The translations under genes were made by a program, and so were the position numbers. This document shows positions 1 through 6,322 of a stretch of 35,524 nt of DNA, piece after piece. The notes below the pieces were generated by a model, which saw only the letters and a program-made list of their open reading frames with translations, had not been told where the DNA came from and ran no database searches. How positions within the stretch are numbered: the first letter of the stretch is position 1; every line of letters starts with the position of its first letter. The stretch is from a virus: the IMG/VR virus record IMGVR_UViG_3300017740_000025, positions 1 to 35,524 of that record; one strand, 5' to 3'.

Positions 1-195
1 AAAAAAAGTATAGTAAAAAAATTATACTCTGAGAACGATGTAAACTTTGTCCAAAAATTTGAGGACTTTACAAACCTTATCTATTCAGGAAAAAAACAAC
101 ACCTGCTTGACGTTGCACACGCTTCTGCCAACGGAGCAAAATCACAACAAGAGAAATATGAAAGGATTTATAAAGCTACACCGAAGAATACTTGA
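1..195 (+). CDS. C-terminal fragment of a hypothetical protein cut by the left edge
   Basis: Frame 1 is open from the first base to a TGA at 193-195 (64 codons). It has no start in the window because the gene begins further left. The translation looks protein-like: it mixes charged and hydrophobic residues, with a segment KFEDFTNLIYSGKKQ near the middle and a likely helix rich in Ala, Gln and Lys before the end. I do not recognise the family. It overlaps the next gene's start by 38 nt in another frame, which is longer than the other overlaps in this block. The overlap is tolerable because the following gene's ATG is well supported by its conserved N-terminus. A non-coding leader with a chance open frame is the alternative. 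Confidence 0.5.
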   Translation, partial: KKSIVKKLYSENDVNFVQKFEDFTNLIYSGKKQHLLDVAHASANGAKSQQEKYERIYKATPKNT

Positions 196-865
196 TTGGG
201 AATGGTACACTGACTCAAACGTCAAAAGCGTATTTATACATGTACTGCTCAATGCGTGTTACGACGACTGTAGATTCATGGGTAAAAAAGTAAATAGAGG
301 AGAGTACATGACAAGTCTCTCAAGACTATCGTCAGATCTGAGCATACCTGTACGTCAGCTGAGAACATCTTTGACAAGATTAAAGCAGACAGGTGAAATC
401 GACATGCAAACGACAAACAAGTACACAAAGATAACCATCTGTAACTACGATAGTTACCAGGTTGAAGAAAGAGCAAAGAAACCAAAAGCGACAAGCAAAA
501 GACAAACAGTAAAGGTTATTAATGTTGTACAAGATTATGTACAAAAGTGCCTTCATGATCCAAGTTGGACAGAGGTTGTGTGCATGCAAAACAACATTAG
601 TAAAACTCAGTTAAGTAAAATGCTTGATGTGTTTAACAATCACCTTTTGATGACAGACGAGAAAAAACAAAACATACGTGACTTTAAGTCACACTTTGTA
701 AACTGGCTTAAGTATAACAAGGGATCTGTAAAGAACGACGAGGGCCCATACAAGTGGAAATGGAAAGGACAGCTAGAGAAAAGTGGCACTTACGACATGC
801 TTGTAAAAGACAAAGAAGTGTTTGACAAACCAGGATTTGAATTTAAAGTAATACAGAATGGATAA
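158..865 (+). CDS. DnaD-like / winged-helix replication initiation protein
   Basis: Probable replisome organiser that binds the phage origin and helps load the helicase encoded next door. The 235-aa product opens with MKGFIKLHRRILDWEWY, a pattern common in phage DnaD-like N-terminal winged-helix domains. This is followed by helices and a basic strand region ending in TKITICNYDSYQ (about residue 90), as in those DNA-binding domains. A Lys-rich linker leads to a C-terminal helical part with FKSHFVNWLKYN, as seen in Bacteroidota DnaD-like proteins. I chose the ATG at 158 because the family homology starts there; an in-frame TTG at 47 adds 37 residues that look unrelated. The stop overlaps the primase-helicase start by 8 nt, suggesting translational coupling. 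Family assignment is from pattern recognition only. Confidence 0.65.
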   Translation: MKGFIKLHRRILDWEWYTDSNVKSVFIHVLLNACYDDCRFMGKKVNRGEYMTSLSRLSSDLSIPVRQLRTSLTRLKQTGEIDMQTTNKYTKITICNYDSYQVEERAKKPKATSKRQTVKVINVVQDYVQKCLHDPSWTEVVCMQNNISKTQLSKMLDVFNNHLLMTDEKKQNIRDFKSHFVNWLKYNKGSVKNDEGPYKWKWKGQLEKSGTYDMLVKDKEVFDKPGFEFKVIQNG

Positions 866-2618
866 CGATTTCGTTATAAAAGAGTATAACGTATATAAAC
901 TTGACACAAAAAGCAAACAATCAATATGCCCAAAGTGTTCTCACGAAAGAAAAAAAAAGAGCCAAAAGTGCTTAATGCTTGATTGGGACAGAGGACTAGG
1001 GACTTGTCAGCACTGTGGTGTCGTTCTTCAACTCCACACCTACGAAAGAAAATCAGAATCTAATTATGTGACGCCAGAACCAATACAAGAGATTACAATT
1101 AAAGATAATGTTGTTGGTTGGTTTGAGGATAGAGGCATAAGTAAAAGGACATTGCAAGATCTGCAGGTGACTAATGGAAAGGAGTACATGCCACAAGTAG
1201 GCAAAGAAGTGAACACAATTATGTTTGGTTACTATCTTCGTGGCACGCTTGTAAATATAAAATACCGAGACTCAAAAAAGAACTTTAAACTTTACAAGGG
1301 CGCACAGAAAATATTTTACAACATAGATTCAATTGCAGGAAGTGAATCTTGTGTCATTGTTGAAGGAGAGGTAGATGCGATGTCATTCCACGAAGTAGGA
1401 ATTAAGCATGTTGTAAGCGTACCAAATGGATTTACTGCAACAGGACAAGTAAACATGGACTATTTAGAGGATCTGTATTCATACTTTGAGGACAAGACAA
1501 AAATATATCTGTGCGTTGACAACGATGAAGCTGGAGAAAACGGAAAAAAAGAGTTGATCCGTAGGTTTGGCAGTGATAAAGTATGGCTGTGTGATTTGAA
1601 AGACACGAAAGACGCTAACGAATATCTTATCAAATACGGTAAAGATTCTCTTCGTAAAGTGATTGAAGATGCGACGCCGTGTCCAATAGAGAATGTGTTG
1701 AGAGTAGAAGACATGGCCAACGACCTTGACGACTTCTACAAAAACGGCATAAAAAATGGATACAAAATTGGTCTAGAAGGTTTTGACGACATATTTTCTA
1801 CATACACAAAACAATTTATTGTAGTAACAGGGTTTCCTTCAAGCGGTAAATCCGACTTTGTTGATCAAATGACTATCGGATACAATATGATGTATGGGTG
1901 GAAGACAGCTTATGCCTCTACCGAAAACTACCCTCAGTACTTGCACGTCGACAAGCTAGTAAGAAAGCTATACGGAAGAACACCCGAGTATGCGGACACA
2001 CAAAAAGACGATTGGAAATCCTGTGTTGATCATGTGAACAAAAACTTTTACTTCATAGATTTTGAAGAGGGTTACGATATCGATAAGGTGTTGCACAAAG
2101 CAGAAGAACTTGTCAAGCGTGCTGGCATCAGGTGCTTAGTGATAGACCCATACAATAAAATACGTGACAAGAAAAACCTTTCTCTTTCTATTACAGACTA
2201 CACAAACATATATCTCAACAAAGTAGATAACTTCTGCAAAAAGAATGACGTAATATGCATGTTAGTTGCGCACCCAACAAAACCGCAGAACGACAAGGGT
2301 AAACTTTTGGAGCCAACCTTCTACGATGTCAAAGGTGGAGGTGAATTTTATGATATGAGCCCCCATGGACTACTTGTACACAGAGACTACGACAATGCCA
2401 CCGTGAAAATAAAAGTATTAAAAGTAAAGTTCGGCAACCTTGGTGAAAACCAAGCGCACGCAGACTACTGTTGGAATGTAAACAATGGCAGATATACCTC
2501 ACTTAAACACGGCGCCCCTAAGTGGGACAACAAGAACTGGATAACGTCTGACAAAAATCCTTTTGATATCAGCAAGACGTTAGACATAGAATTTGAAAAT
2601 GTAAAACAAGTATTATGA
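858..2618 (+). CDS. Bifunctional DNA primase-helicase (T7 gp4-like)
   Basis: Replicative helicase fused to a primase, acting at the phage replication fork. The 586-aa protein has an N-terminal zinc ribbon with Cys24, Cys27, Cys50 and Cys53. A TOPRIM primase domain follows, with the VEGEVDA motif near residue 167 and the metal-binding VDNDEAG near 220. The C-terminal RecA/DnaB-type helicase has Walker A GFPSSGKS near 325-332, Walker B CLVIDP near 427-432, and MLVAHPTK near 468, which fits the conserved motif with the sensor histidine. This order and length match the T7 gp4 and phage twinkle-like families. The start overlaps the DnaD-like gene by 8 nt, and the stop overlaps the next start (ATGA). 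All catalytic motifs look intact, so I consider it functional. Confidence 0.93.
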   Translation: MDNDFVIKEYNVYKLDTKSKQSICPKCSHERKKKSQKCLMLDWDRGLGTCQHCGVVLQLHTYERKSESNYVTPEPIQEITIKDNVVGWFEDRGISKRTLQDLQVTNGKEYMPQVGKEVNTIMFGYYLRGTLVNIKYRDSKKNFKLYKGAQKIFYNIDSIAGSESCVIVEGEVDAMSFHEVGIKHVVSVPNGFTATGQVNMDYLEDLYSYFEDKTKIYLCVDNDEAGENGKKELIRRFGSDKVWLCDLKDTKDANEYLIKYGKDSLRKVIEDATPCPIENVLRVEDMANDLDDFYKNGIKNGYKIGLEGFDDIFSTYTKQFIVVTGFPSSGKSDFVDQMTIGYNMMYGWKTAYASTENYPQYLHVDKLVRKLYGRTPEYADTQKDDWKSCVDHVNKNFYFIDFEEGYDIDKVLHKAEELVKRAGIRCLVIDPYNKIRDKKNLSLSITDYTNIYLNKVDNFCKKNDVICMLVAHPTKPQNDKGKLLEPTFYDVKGGGEFYDMSPHGLLVHRDYDNATVKIKVLKVKFGNLGENQAHADYCWNVNNGRYTSLKHGAPKWDNKNWITSDKNPFDISKTLDIEFENVKQVL

Positions 2619-2953
2619 TGGGTAAACTATTTTTCACAATCATTGTTACAGCGACGATTTACCACGCTGATCCAAAACAAACCAATGCAGACTATTTGAC
2701 AACTGCATCTTTGAAAAAAATAAATCCTCAGTGTCCTGGAGATCATAGGTGGGTAGCTGTGTCTAGAGATTTAGAGGAATATGGATTTGTTTTTGGTAAA
2801 ACAATATACGTAGAAGGAGCAGGAGATATGGATGGGCTTTGGACTATAGAGGACAGAATGAACAAACGCTGGACAAAAAGAATTGACTTTCTTGTAGACT
2901 ATGAAGTAAAGGGAGGTAAATGGGGTAATGTAAAGATATATCTAATTGAATAA
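2615..2953 (+). CDS. Secreted 3D-domain (double-psi beta-barrel) protein
   Basis: Small exported protein of the 3D superfamily, related to RlpA/MltA-type barrels that act on or bind peptidoglycan. The first 18 residues form a short basic and hydrophobic signal peptide (GKLFFTIIVTATIYHA). The rest fits a 3D domain: AVSRDL near 48-53, a Gly-rich turn ending GAGDMDG at 68-74, EDRM at 79-82 and KRIDFLV at 88-94. Asp73, Asp80 and Asp91 are candidates for the family's three conserved aspartates. Length (112 aa) fits a signal plus one domain. It starts on ATG inside the helicase stop, so it is coupled to replication genes rather than placed in a lysis cassette. A role in lysis or envelope remodelling is inference. 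Confidence 0.75.
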   Translation: MMGKLFFTIIVTATIYHADPKQTNADYLTTASLKKINPQCPGDHRWVAVSRDLEEYGFVFGKTIYVEGAGDMDGLWTIEDRMNKRWTKRIDFLVDYEVKGGKWGNVKIYLIE

Positions 2954-3167
2954 AGAAGTAGACTACGTGTATCTATGTATACACAATGACATAAAAGTTT
3001 ATCCTGTCGTTCATGACATGGATCACTTTGCTGTGGAGGTAGATTATGCTGGTAGAAAAAAAAGAGGAGTAGAGATATTTAAATGGCGTACAGAACAAAA
3101 ACTATTAAAAAATAAGATACTAGAAATCTATAATATACTTGGAAAAAATATAACAAATAGGGAATAA
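2946..3167 (+). CDS. Small hypothetical protein, 73 aa
   Basis: I do not recognise this product. The reading frame begins at a TTG that overlaps the 3D gene stop by 8 nt, and the next in-frame Met is 24 residues in. The early residues (EVDYVYLCIHNDIKVYPVV) look like real beta structure, so the TTG or an unseen signal probably starts it. The C-terminal half is basic and helical (RTEQKLLKNKILEIYNIL). It is the last gene before a promoter-bearing gap at 3168-3237, so it likely ends the first rightward transcription unit. Confidence 0.55.
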   Translation: MNKEVDYVYLCIHNDIKVYPVVHDMDHFAVEVDYAGRKKRGVEIFKWRTEQKLLKNKILEIYNILGKNITNRE

Positions 3168-3190
3168 AAATTAAAAAAAATCCTAAAATG

Positions 3191-3221
3191 TTGTTTTATT
3201 TAAAAAAATGTTGTACATTTC
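3191..3221 (+). promoter_or_regulatory. Putative Bacteroidota-type promoter before the MazG-like gene
   Basis: TTG at 3191-3193 and TACATTTC at 3214-3221 are separated by 20 nt. The Bacteroides/Flavobacterium vegetative consensus is TTG (or TTTG), then a spacer of about 17-23 nt, then TAnnTTTG. Only the last base of the -7 box differs. Initiation would fall about 10 nt before the ATG at 3238. It sits in the only AT-rich gap within the early replication genes. Confidence 0.5.
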
Positions 3222-3238
3222 CTAAAAATTATAGGAAA
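3218..3238. repeat. Inverted repeat spanning the -7 box and start codon
   Basis: TTTCCTA (3218-3224) is exactly complementary to TAGGAAA (3232-3238) around a 7-nt loop. One arm overlaps the end of the putative -7 box and the other contains the first base of the ATG. It could be an operator, or an mRNA hairpin at the 5' end that hides the start codon. Confidence 0.45.
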
Positions 3239-3633
3239 TGCCTACCGGTAAACCGAACGATGATCCAAAAATAGAGATGGTTAAGGTCTTTAACAAGACA
3301 TTTGGTGTACCAACATCAAAAAACCCTACACTTCTATCAGAGGATGATTATTCACTAAAATATGACTTGATGAAGGAGGAGTTGAGTGAGTATCTCAACG
3401 CCTGTCGTAGTAACGATCTAGTTGAGGTATGTGATGCCGTTGTAGATATGATGTACATTCTCAACGGCATTATTGTTTCACATGGGTTGCATGACATTTT
3501 TACTGATCTGTTTTCAGAGGTACACAATTCCAATATGAGTAAGCTAGAAAACGGAAAGGTGTTGAGAAGGCATGATGGTAAAGTCATGAAGGGTTCGGAG
3601 TACTTCAGACCTAACTTAAAACAATACTTATAG
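3238..3633 (+). CDS. MazG-like / phosphoribosyl-ATP pyrophosphohydrolase-type NTP pyrophosphatase
   Basis: Probable all-alpha NTP pyrophosphohydrolase that hydrolyses (d)NTPs or alarmone-like nucleotides to monophosphates during infection. The 131-aa protein has the family's metal-binding pattern: EELSE at 47-51 on one helix and EVCDAVVD at 63-70 on the next (ExxE12-28ExxD type, with Glu47, Glu48, Glu51, Glu63, Asp66 and Asp70). The C-terminal HNSNMSKLENG followed by KVMKGSEYFRP is typical of the phage HisE/MazG-like branch. It is the first gene after a putative promoter and leads a tight cluster. The substrate cannot be read from sequence. Marine phages commonly carry such genes. Confidence 0.85.
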   Translation: MPTGKPNDDPKIEMVKVFNKTFGVPTSKNPTLLSEDDYSLKYDLMKEELSEYLNACRSNDLVEVCDAVVDMMYILNGIIVSHGLHDIFTDLFSEVHNSNMSKLENGKVLRRHDGKVMKGSEYFRPNLKQYL

Positions 3634-3635
3634 AC

Positions 3636-3866
3636 ATGGAAGACGTAACAAGACACATAAACAAGGTGCTGGGTTATAAAACCTGGAGTGACAAGCGTAA
3701 GATAGATTCTTTACTGGAGTACGATTGTAATATGTACACGAGACTCGGTACAGATTCGACCAGAACGCAAAAAGAAGAAACCAAAAAAAAGTCCAGGGCA
3801 ATTTACAGAGCGATCAAAGAAATTGATTATGATCAAGGTAAAGATTATCTATGGCAGATGGATTAA
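3636..3866 (+). CDS. Small hypothetical protein, 76 aa
   Basis: Unrecognised, highly charged and probably helical protein. It begins two bases after the MazG-like stop, and its own stop abuts the next small gene (TAA followed directly by ATG at 3867). This perfect head-to-tail packing is the main support for it being real. A basic stretch (TQKEETKKKSRAIYRAIKEI, about residues 45-64) could bind nucleic acid, but that is speculation. There is no signal peptide or membrane segment. Confidence 0.7.
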   Translation: MEDVTRHINKVLGYKTWSDKRKIDSLLEYDCNMYTRLGTDSTRTQKEETKKKSRAIYRAIKEIDYDQGKDYLWQMD

Positions 3867-4037
3867 ATGACACTAGAAACACGTCACAAATACTTAACCA
3901 ATGTATTTGACAGGCTTCATGACAAACTTGATGATGCCTTCGAAACTATTTATGATGGAGATTTTGAGGACTGCAAAAACACAGTTAACTCACTAATTTA
4001 CGATTTGAAACAACTCAAAAAAACAATGGAATCATGA
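3867..4037 (+). CDS. Tiny hypothetical protein, 56 aa
   Basis: A short open frame exactly fills the gap between the 76-aa gene and the metallophosphoesterase. It starts at ATG immediately after the preceding TAA, and its TGA overlaps the next ATG (ATGA at 4034-4037). The product (MTLETRHKYLTNVF...) is predicted to be two helices, with an acidic loop DGDFEDC in the middle and LKQLKKTME at the end, suggesting a helical hairpin. The family is unknown. The exact junctions on both sides are strong evidence for coding despite the small size. Confidence 0.65.
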   Translation: MTLETRHKYLTNVFDRLHDKLDDAFETIYDGDFEDCKNTVNSLIYDLKQLKKTMES

Positions 4038-5131
4038 ATAAACGTTGCAGAATTACACCCGACGAAGCAACAGCTTTAAGCATTAATCAAAAGCCAACAG
4101 AAAAAGGCAGAAACACCTTTAGAGTGTGGCTTGATGGTGGCCAACAACTAGAGTTAAGTAAAATGAGGCATAGCGGTGTTTACGATTACTGTAAGCAAAG
4201 GGGTATAGACTTTTCCTCAATAAAAGAGTATTGGGATAAAACTAAAGAGTACTCTGTAAAAGTTCGACCGGATGTTATATCATATAATGACATCTCTGAA
4301 CAGATTATGGAGGAGATGGACAAACACTCTCCAAGTTACAAGAAAATAAAAAGGGTTGCGTCTAAAAACCCCCACCTTCTGGTTGTTGATCCAGCTGATG
4401 TGCATATAGGTAAACTTGCAAGTTCATTTGAAACAGGTGAGGAATATAATTCTCAAATAGCTGTACAAAGAGTTCGCGAAGGTATAGAGGGGATACTAAC
4501 AAAGTCATCTGGATTTCGTGTGGATAAAATATTGCTTATTATAGGTAATGACATTCTTCATATAGACACCCCAAAAAGACAAACAACGTCAGGAACTCCG
4601 CAAGACACAGATGGAATGTGGTACGAAAACTTTTTGATTGCAAAAAAACTATATGTAGAAGTGATCGAAAAGCTAATTAATTTTGCAGATGTCCATGTAA
4701 CGTTTAACCCCTCAAACCATGACTATACAAACGGTTTCTTTTTAGCTGACGTTATTAAATCTTGGTTTCGAAAGTCAAAGAATGTAACATTCGACACAAG
4801 TATTGCTCACAGAAAGTATTTTCAGTATGGACAAAACTTAATAGGCACAACGCATGGCGATGGAGCAAAGGTTAACGACTTGCCTCTGCTTATGGCCGTT
4901 GAAGCAAAGGATGAATGGGGTAGCTCTAAACACAGATATGTATACACACATCACGTGCATCATAAGAATGCAAAAGATTATGCAGGTGTAACAGTAGAGA
5001 GTTTGAGAAGCCCATCATCTGCAGATTCCTGGCACCACCGGAAGGGTTATCAGCATAACCCAAAGGCTGTAGAGGGATTTATTCATCATCCCGAACTAGG
5101 TCAAGTCGCACGTTTAACACATATATTTTAA
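4034..5131 (+). CDS. Metallophosphoesterase (SbcD/Mre11-like phosphatase or nuclease)
   Basis: Calcineurin-like two-metal phosphoesterase, probably a DNA exonuclease or endonuclease for replication or recombination. In the 365-aa protein the metal-binding motifs appear in canonical order: DVH at 122-124, GND at 171-173, SNHD at 227-230, THGD at 273-276 and a His-rich THHVHH at 305-310. About 110 N-terminal residues before the catalytic domain form a separate part, including a small segment LDGGQQLELSKMRHSGVYDY that might bind DNA. This resembles metallophosphoesterases found beside replication genes in marine phages. It is coupled to the upstream 56-aa gene by a 4-nt overlap. The exact substrate is uncertain, and a general phosphatase role cannot be excluded. 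Confidence 0.85.
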   Translation: MNKRCRITPDEATALSINQKPTEKGRNTFRVWLDGGQQLELSKMRHSGVYDYCKQRGIDFSSIKEYWDKTKEYSVKVRPDVISYNDISEQIMEEMDKHSPSYKKIKRVASKNPHLLVVDPADVHIGKLASSFETGEEYNSQIAVQRVREGIEGILTKSSGFRVDKILLIIGNDILHIDTPKRQTTSGTPQDTDGMWYENFLIAKKLYVEVIEKLINFADVHVTFNPSNHDYTNGFFLADVIKSWFRKSKNVTFDTSIAHRKYFQYGQNLIGTTHGDGAKVNDLPLLMAVEAKDEWGSSKHRYVYTHHVHHKNAKDYAGVTVESLRSPSSADSWHHRKGYQHNPKAVEGFIHHPELGQVARLTHIF

Positions 5132-5132
5132 T

Positions 5133-5309
5133 ATGAATAAAAAATGGGATATGGTGTCGTTTGCCTTCCGTTGGCCGCACCAAGGTATAATTATTGGATA
5201 TGAGATCTGGGAGGCCTCTGAAGAGGTTAACTATCACGCTTTCAGACTACACCTTATGTTGATAACTATATCATACGAATTTGGAGATGGTGATTCTCCT
5301 TATGCATAG
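5133..5309 (+). CDS. Tiny hypothetical protein, 58 aa
   Basis: An ATG one base after the metallophosphoesterase stop opens a 58-codon frame ending in TAG at 5307-5309. The product (MNKKWDMVSFAFRWPHQG...) has a hydrophobic beta-like segment (GIIIGYEIWE), then FRLHLMLITISYEFG. It could be a small beta protein rather than a membrane protein, since charged residues interrupt the hydrophobic runs. The family is unrecognised. Tight spacing and protein-like composition support it. It is the last gene before a probable terminator. Confidence 0.65.
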   Translation: MNKKWDMVSFAFRWPHQGIIIGYEIWEASEEVNYHAFRLHLMLITISYEFGDGDSPYA

Positions 5310-5377
5310 TTTTTTTAAATTTGAATACCAAAGATGCTTTGTCACAACATTCTTTGTTACTTTGTTTTCATGTTAGG

Positions 5378-5416
5378 AAAGCCCTCCGTTATGGTTAAAA
5401 TATCAGAGGGTTTTTT
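5378..5416 (+). terminator. Probable intrinsic terminator after the 58-aa gene
   Basis: AAAGCCCTC (5378-5386) pairs with GAGGG plus T residues (5406-5414), followed by the rest of a six-T run. The core is five consecutive G-C/A-T pairs extended by one G-U and three A-T pairs. The 19-nt loop is long, which lowers confidence. It lies about 70 nt after the 58-aa stop and 15 nt before the next ATG, so the two following genes may depend on readthrough. Confidence 0.5.
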
Positions 5417-5430
5417 CGTTAAATTTGCTT

Positions 5431-5886
5431 ATGGACTTCAGCAAAAAAATATTCGTAAGCAGAGATGTAACCGACCACGAAGTATATCTTGTAAAAGAGA
5501 TATTACACAGCATAGATTTCGAAAGTTACCTCTCAGAATCCTTCTTGTATATAGACATGAGAAAGGATGGGGGGCTGGAGATTATAAGTGTCGACAACGA
5601 ACAGGTGTTCCTTGCCTCCAAAGAGCTGAGGGTAAGTAATAAAATGGCCATAGAATACTTGAGATACCAAACTAAAATAGAGCAATCCATAAACAGCGTC
5701 CTGTACTGGGCAGGCATAAACAATATGAAGAAGTTTGTTCCCGTAAAGGAAGATGACGGAAACAACAAAGAGTACGCTGATATGAATGTTTACGCTCACA
5801 GCATGCCGGAAGCCCTTAGATACCTAGATGAGCTATACAGGGGTGACTTTGTGTACATAGAAGATGTCGATGAGGAGATATGGTAA
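5431..5886 (+). CDS. Hypothetical protein, 151 aa
   Basis: I do not recognise the family. The protein is acidic and without signal or membrane segment. An N-terminal helix-rich part (DVTDHEVYLVKEILHSIDF) is followed by beta strands (SFLYIDMRKDGGLEIISVDNE), then helices, and an acidic end (YIEDVDEEIW). I chose ATG at 5431 over the in-frame TTG two codons earlier. It begins directly after a probable terminator hairpin, and its 3' end overlaps the nuclease gene. That overlap suggests it is co-translated with the nuclease, but gives no function. Confidence 0.75.
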   Translation: MDFSKKIFVSRDVTDHEVYLVKEILHSIDFESYLSESFLYIDMRKDGGLEIISVDNEQVFLASKELRVSNKMAIEYLRYQTKIEQSINSVLYWAGINNMKKFVPVKEDDGNNKEYADMNVYAHSMPEALRYLDELYRGDFVYIEDVDEEIW

Positions 5887-6322
5887 AAAGCGCCAGATAA
5901 CCAGGCACAAGAAAACCACCGTTGACGGCATACAGTTCCAGTCAAAGTTAGAGTCTCACATGTATTTGTTGTTTAAGGCACACAAAATCCCAGCTGAATA
6001 CGAAAGCACAAAGTTCACAATCATTGACTCTTTCGAGGCAGACTTTTCATCTTACGAAAAAACACCAGCTAAAAAACACCTTCAAGACAGAGGTCATAAA
6101 AAGATATTACCTATTACTTACACCCCTGATTTTGTTGATCCAAACAACCCACCCCGCTACATAGTAGAGTGCAAAGGAAACCCAAACGAACGTTTTCCGC
6201 TTGTCTGGAAGCTTTTTAAGCGCTATATAAAGCTTAATGGGTGGAAAACTGACCTGTTTGTTCCAAGAAACCAAAAGGATTGCTTAGAAGTAATTAAAAT
6301 AATAAAAGAAAAGTATTATTAA
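5864..6322 (+). CDS. DUF1064-type PD-(D/E)xK endonuclease
   Basis: Probable small phage endonuclease of the DUF1064 family, related in fold to resolvase-type nucleases that cut branched DNA. In the 152-aa product the N-terminus is basic and includes DGIQFQSKLESHMY (21-34), whose Glu30 is the usual first acidic residue. TPDFV (88-92) gives Asp89 and VECKG (101-105) gives Glu102 and Lys104, completing the E...D...ExK active site. It overlaps the upstream gene by 23 nt from this ATG; a second ATG two codons later (5870) is also possible. It is the final gene of the rightward block, and its stop codon overlaps that of the converging 2126-aa gene. It may resolve replication or packaging intermediates. 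The family name is from recognition of the pattern. Confidence 0.8.
   Translation: MSMRRYGKKRQITRHKKTTVDGIQFQSKLESHMYLLFKAHKIPAEYESTKFTIIDSFEADFSSYEKTPAKKHLQDRGHKKILPITYTPDFVDPNNPPRYIVECKGNPNERFPLVWKLFKRYIKLNGWKTDLFVPRNQKDCLEVIKIIKEKYY

Noticed and set aside
47-157. TTG start extending the DnaD-like protein by 37 residues
   Set aside because: The family pattern begins at the ATG at 158, and another frame across 1-195 looks like the real coding content of the upstream part.
5324-5364. Promoter TTTG...TTACTTTG in the gap before the terminator hairpin
   Set aside because: The -7 box has a mismatch in an invariant position and the spacing is only 15 nt; it would also start transcription just before a terminator.
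5420-5427. Perfect TAAATTTG -7-like box before the 151-aa gene
   Set aside because: It ends only 3 nt before the ATG at 5431, so transcription would begin at or after the start codon, and no TTG lies at the right distance upstream.
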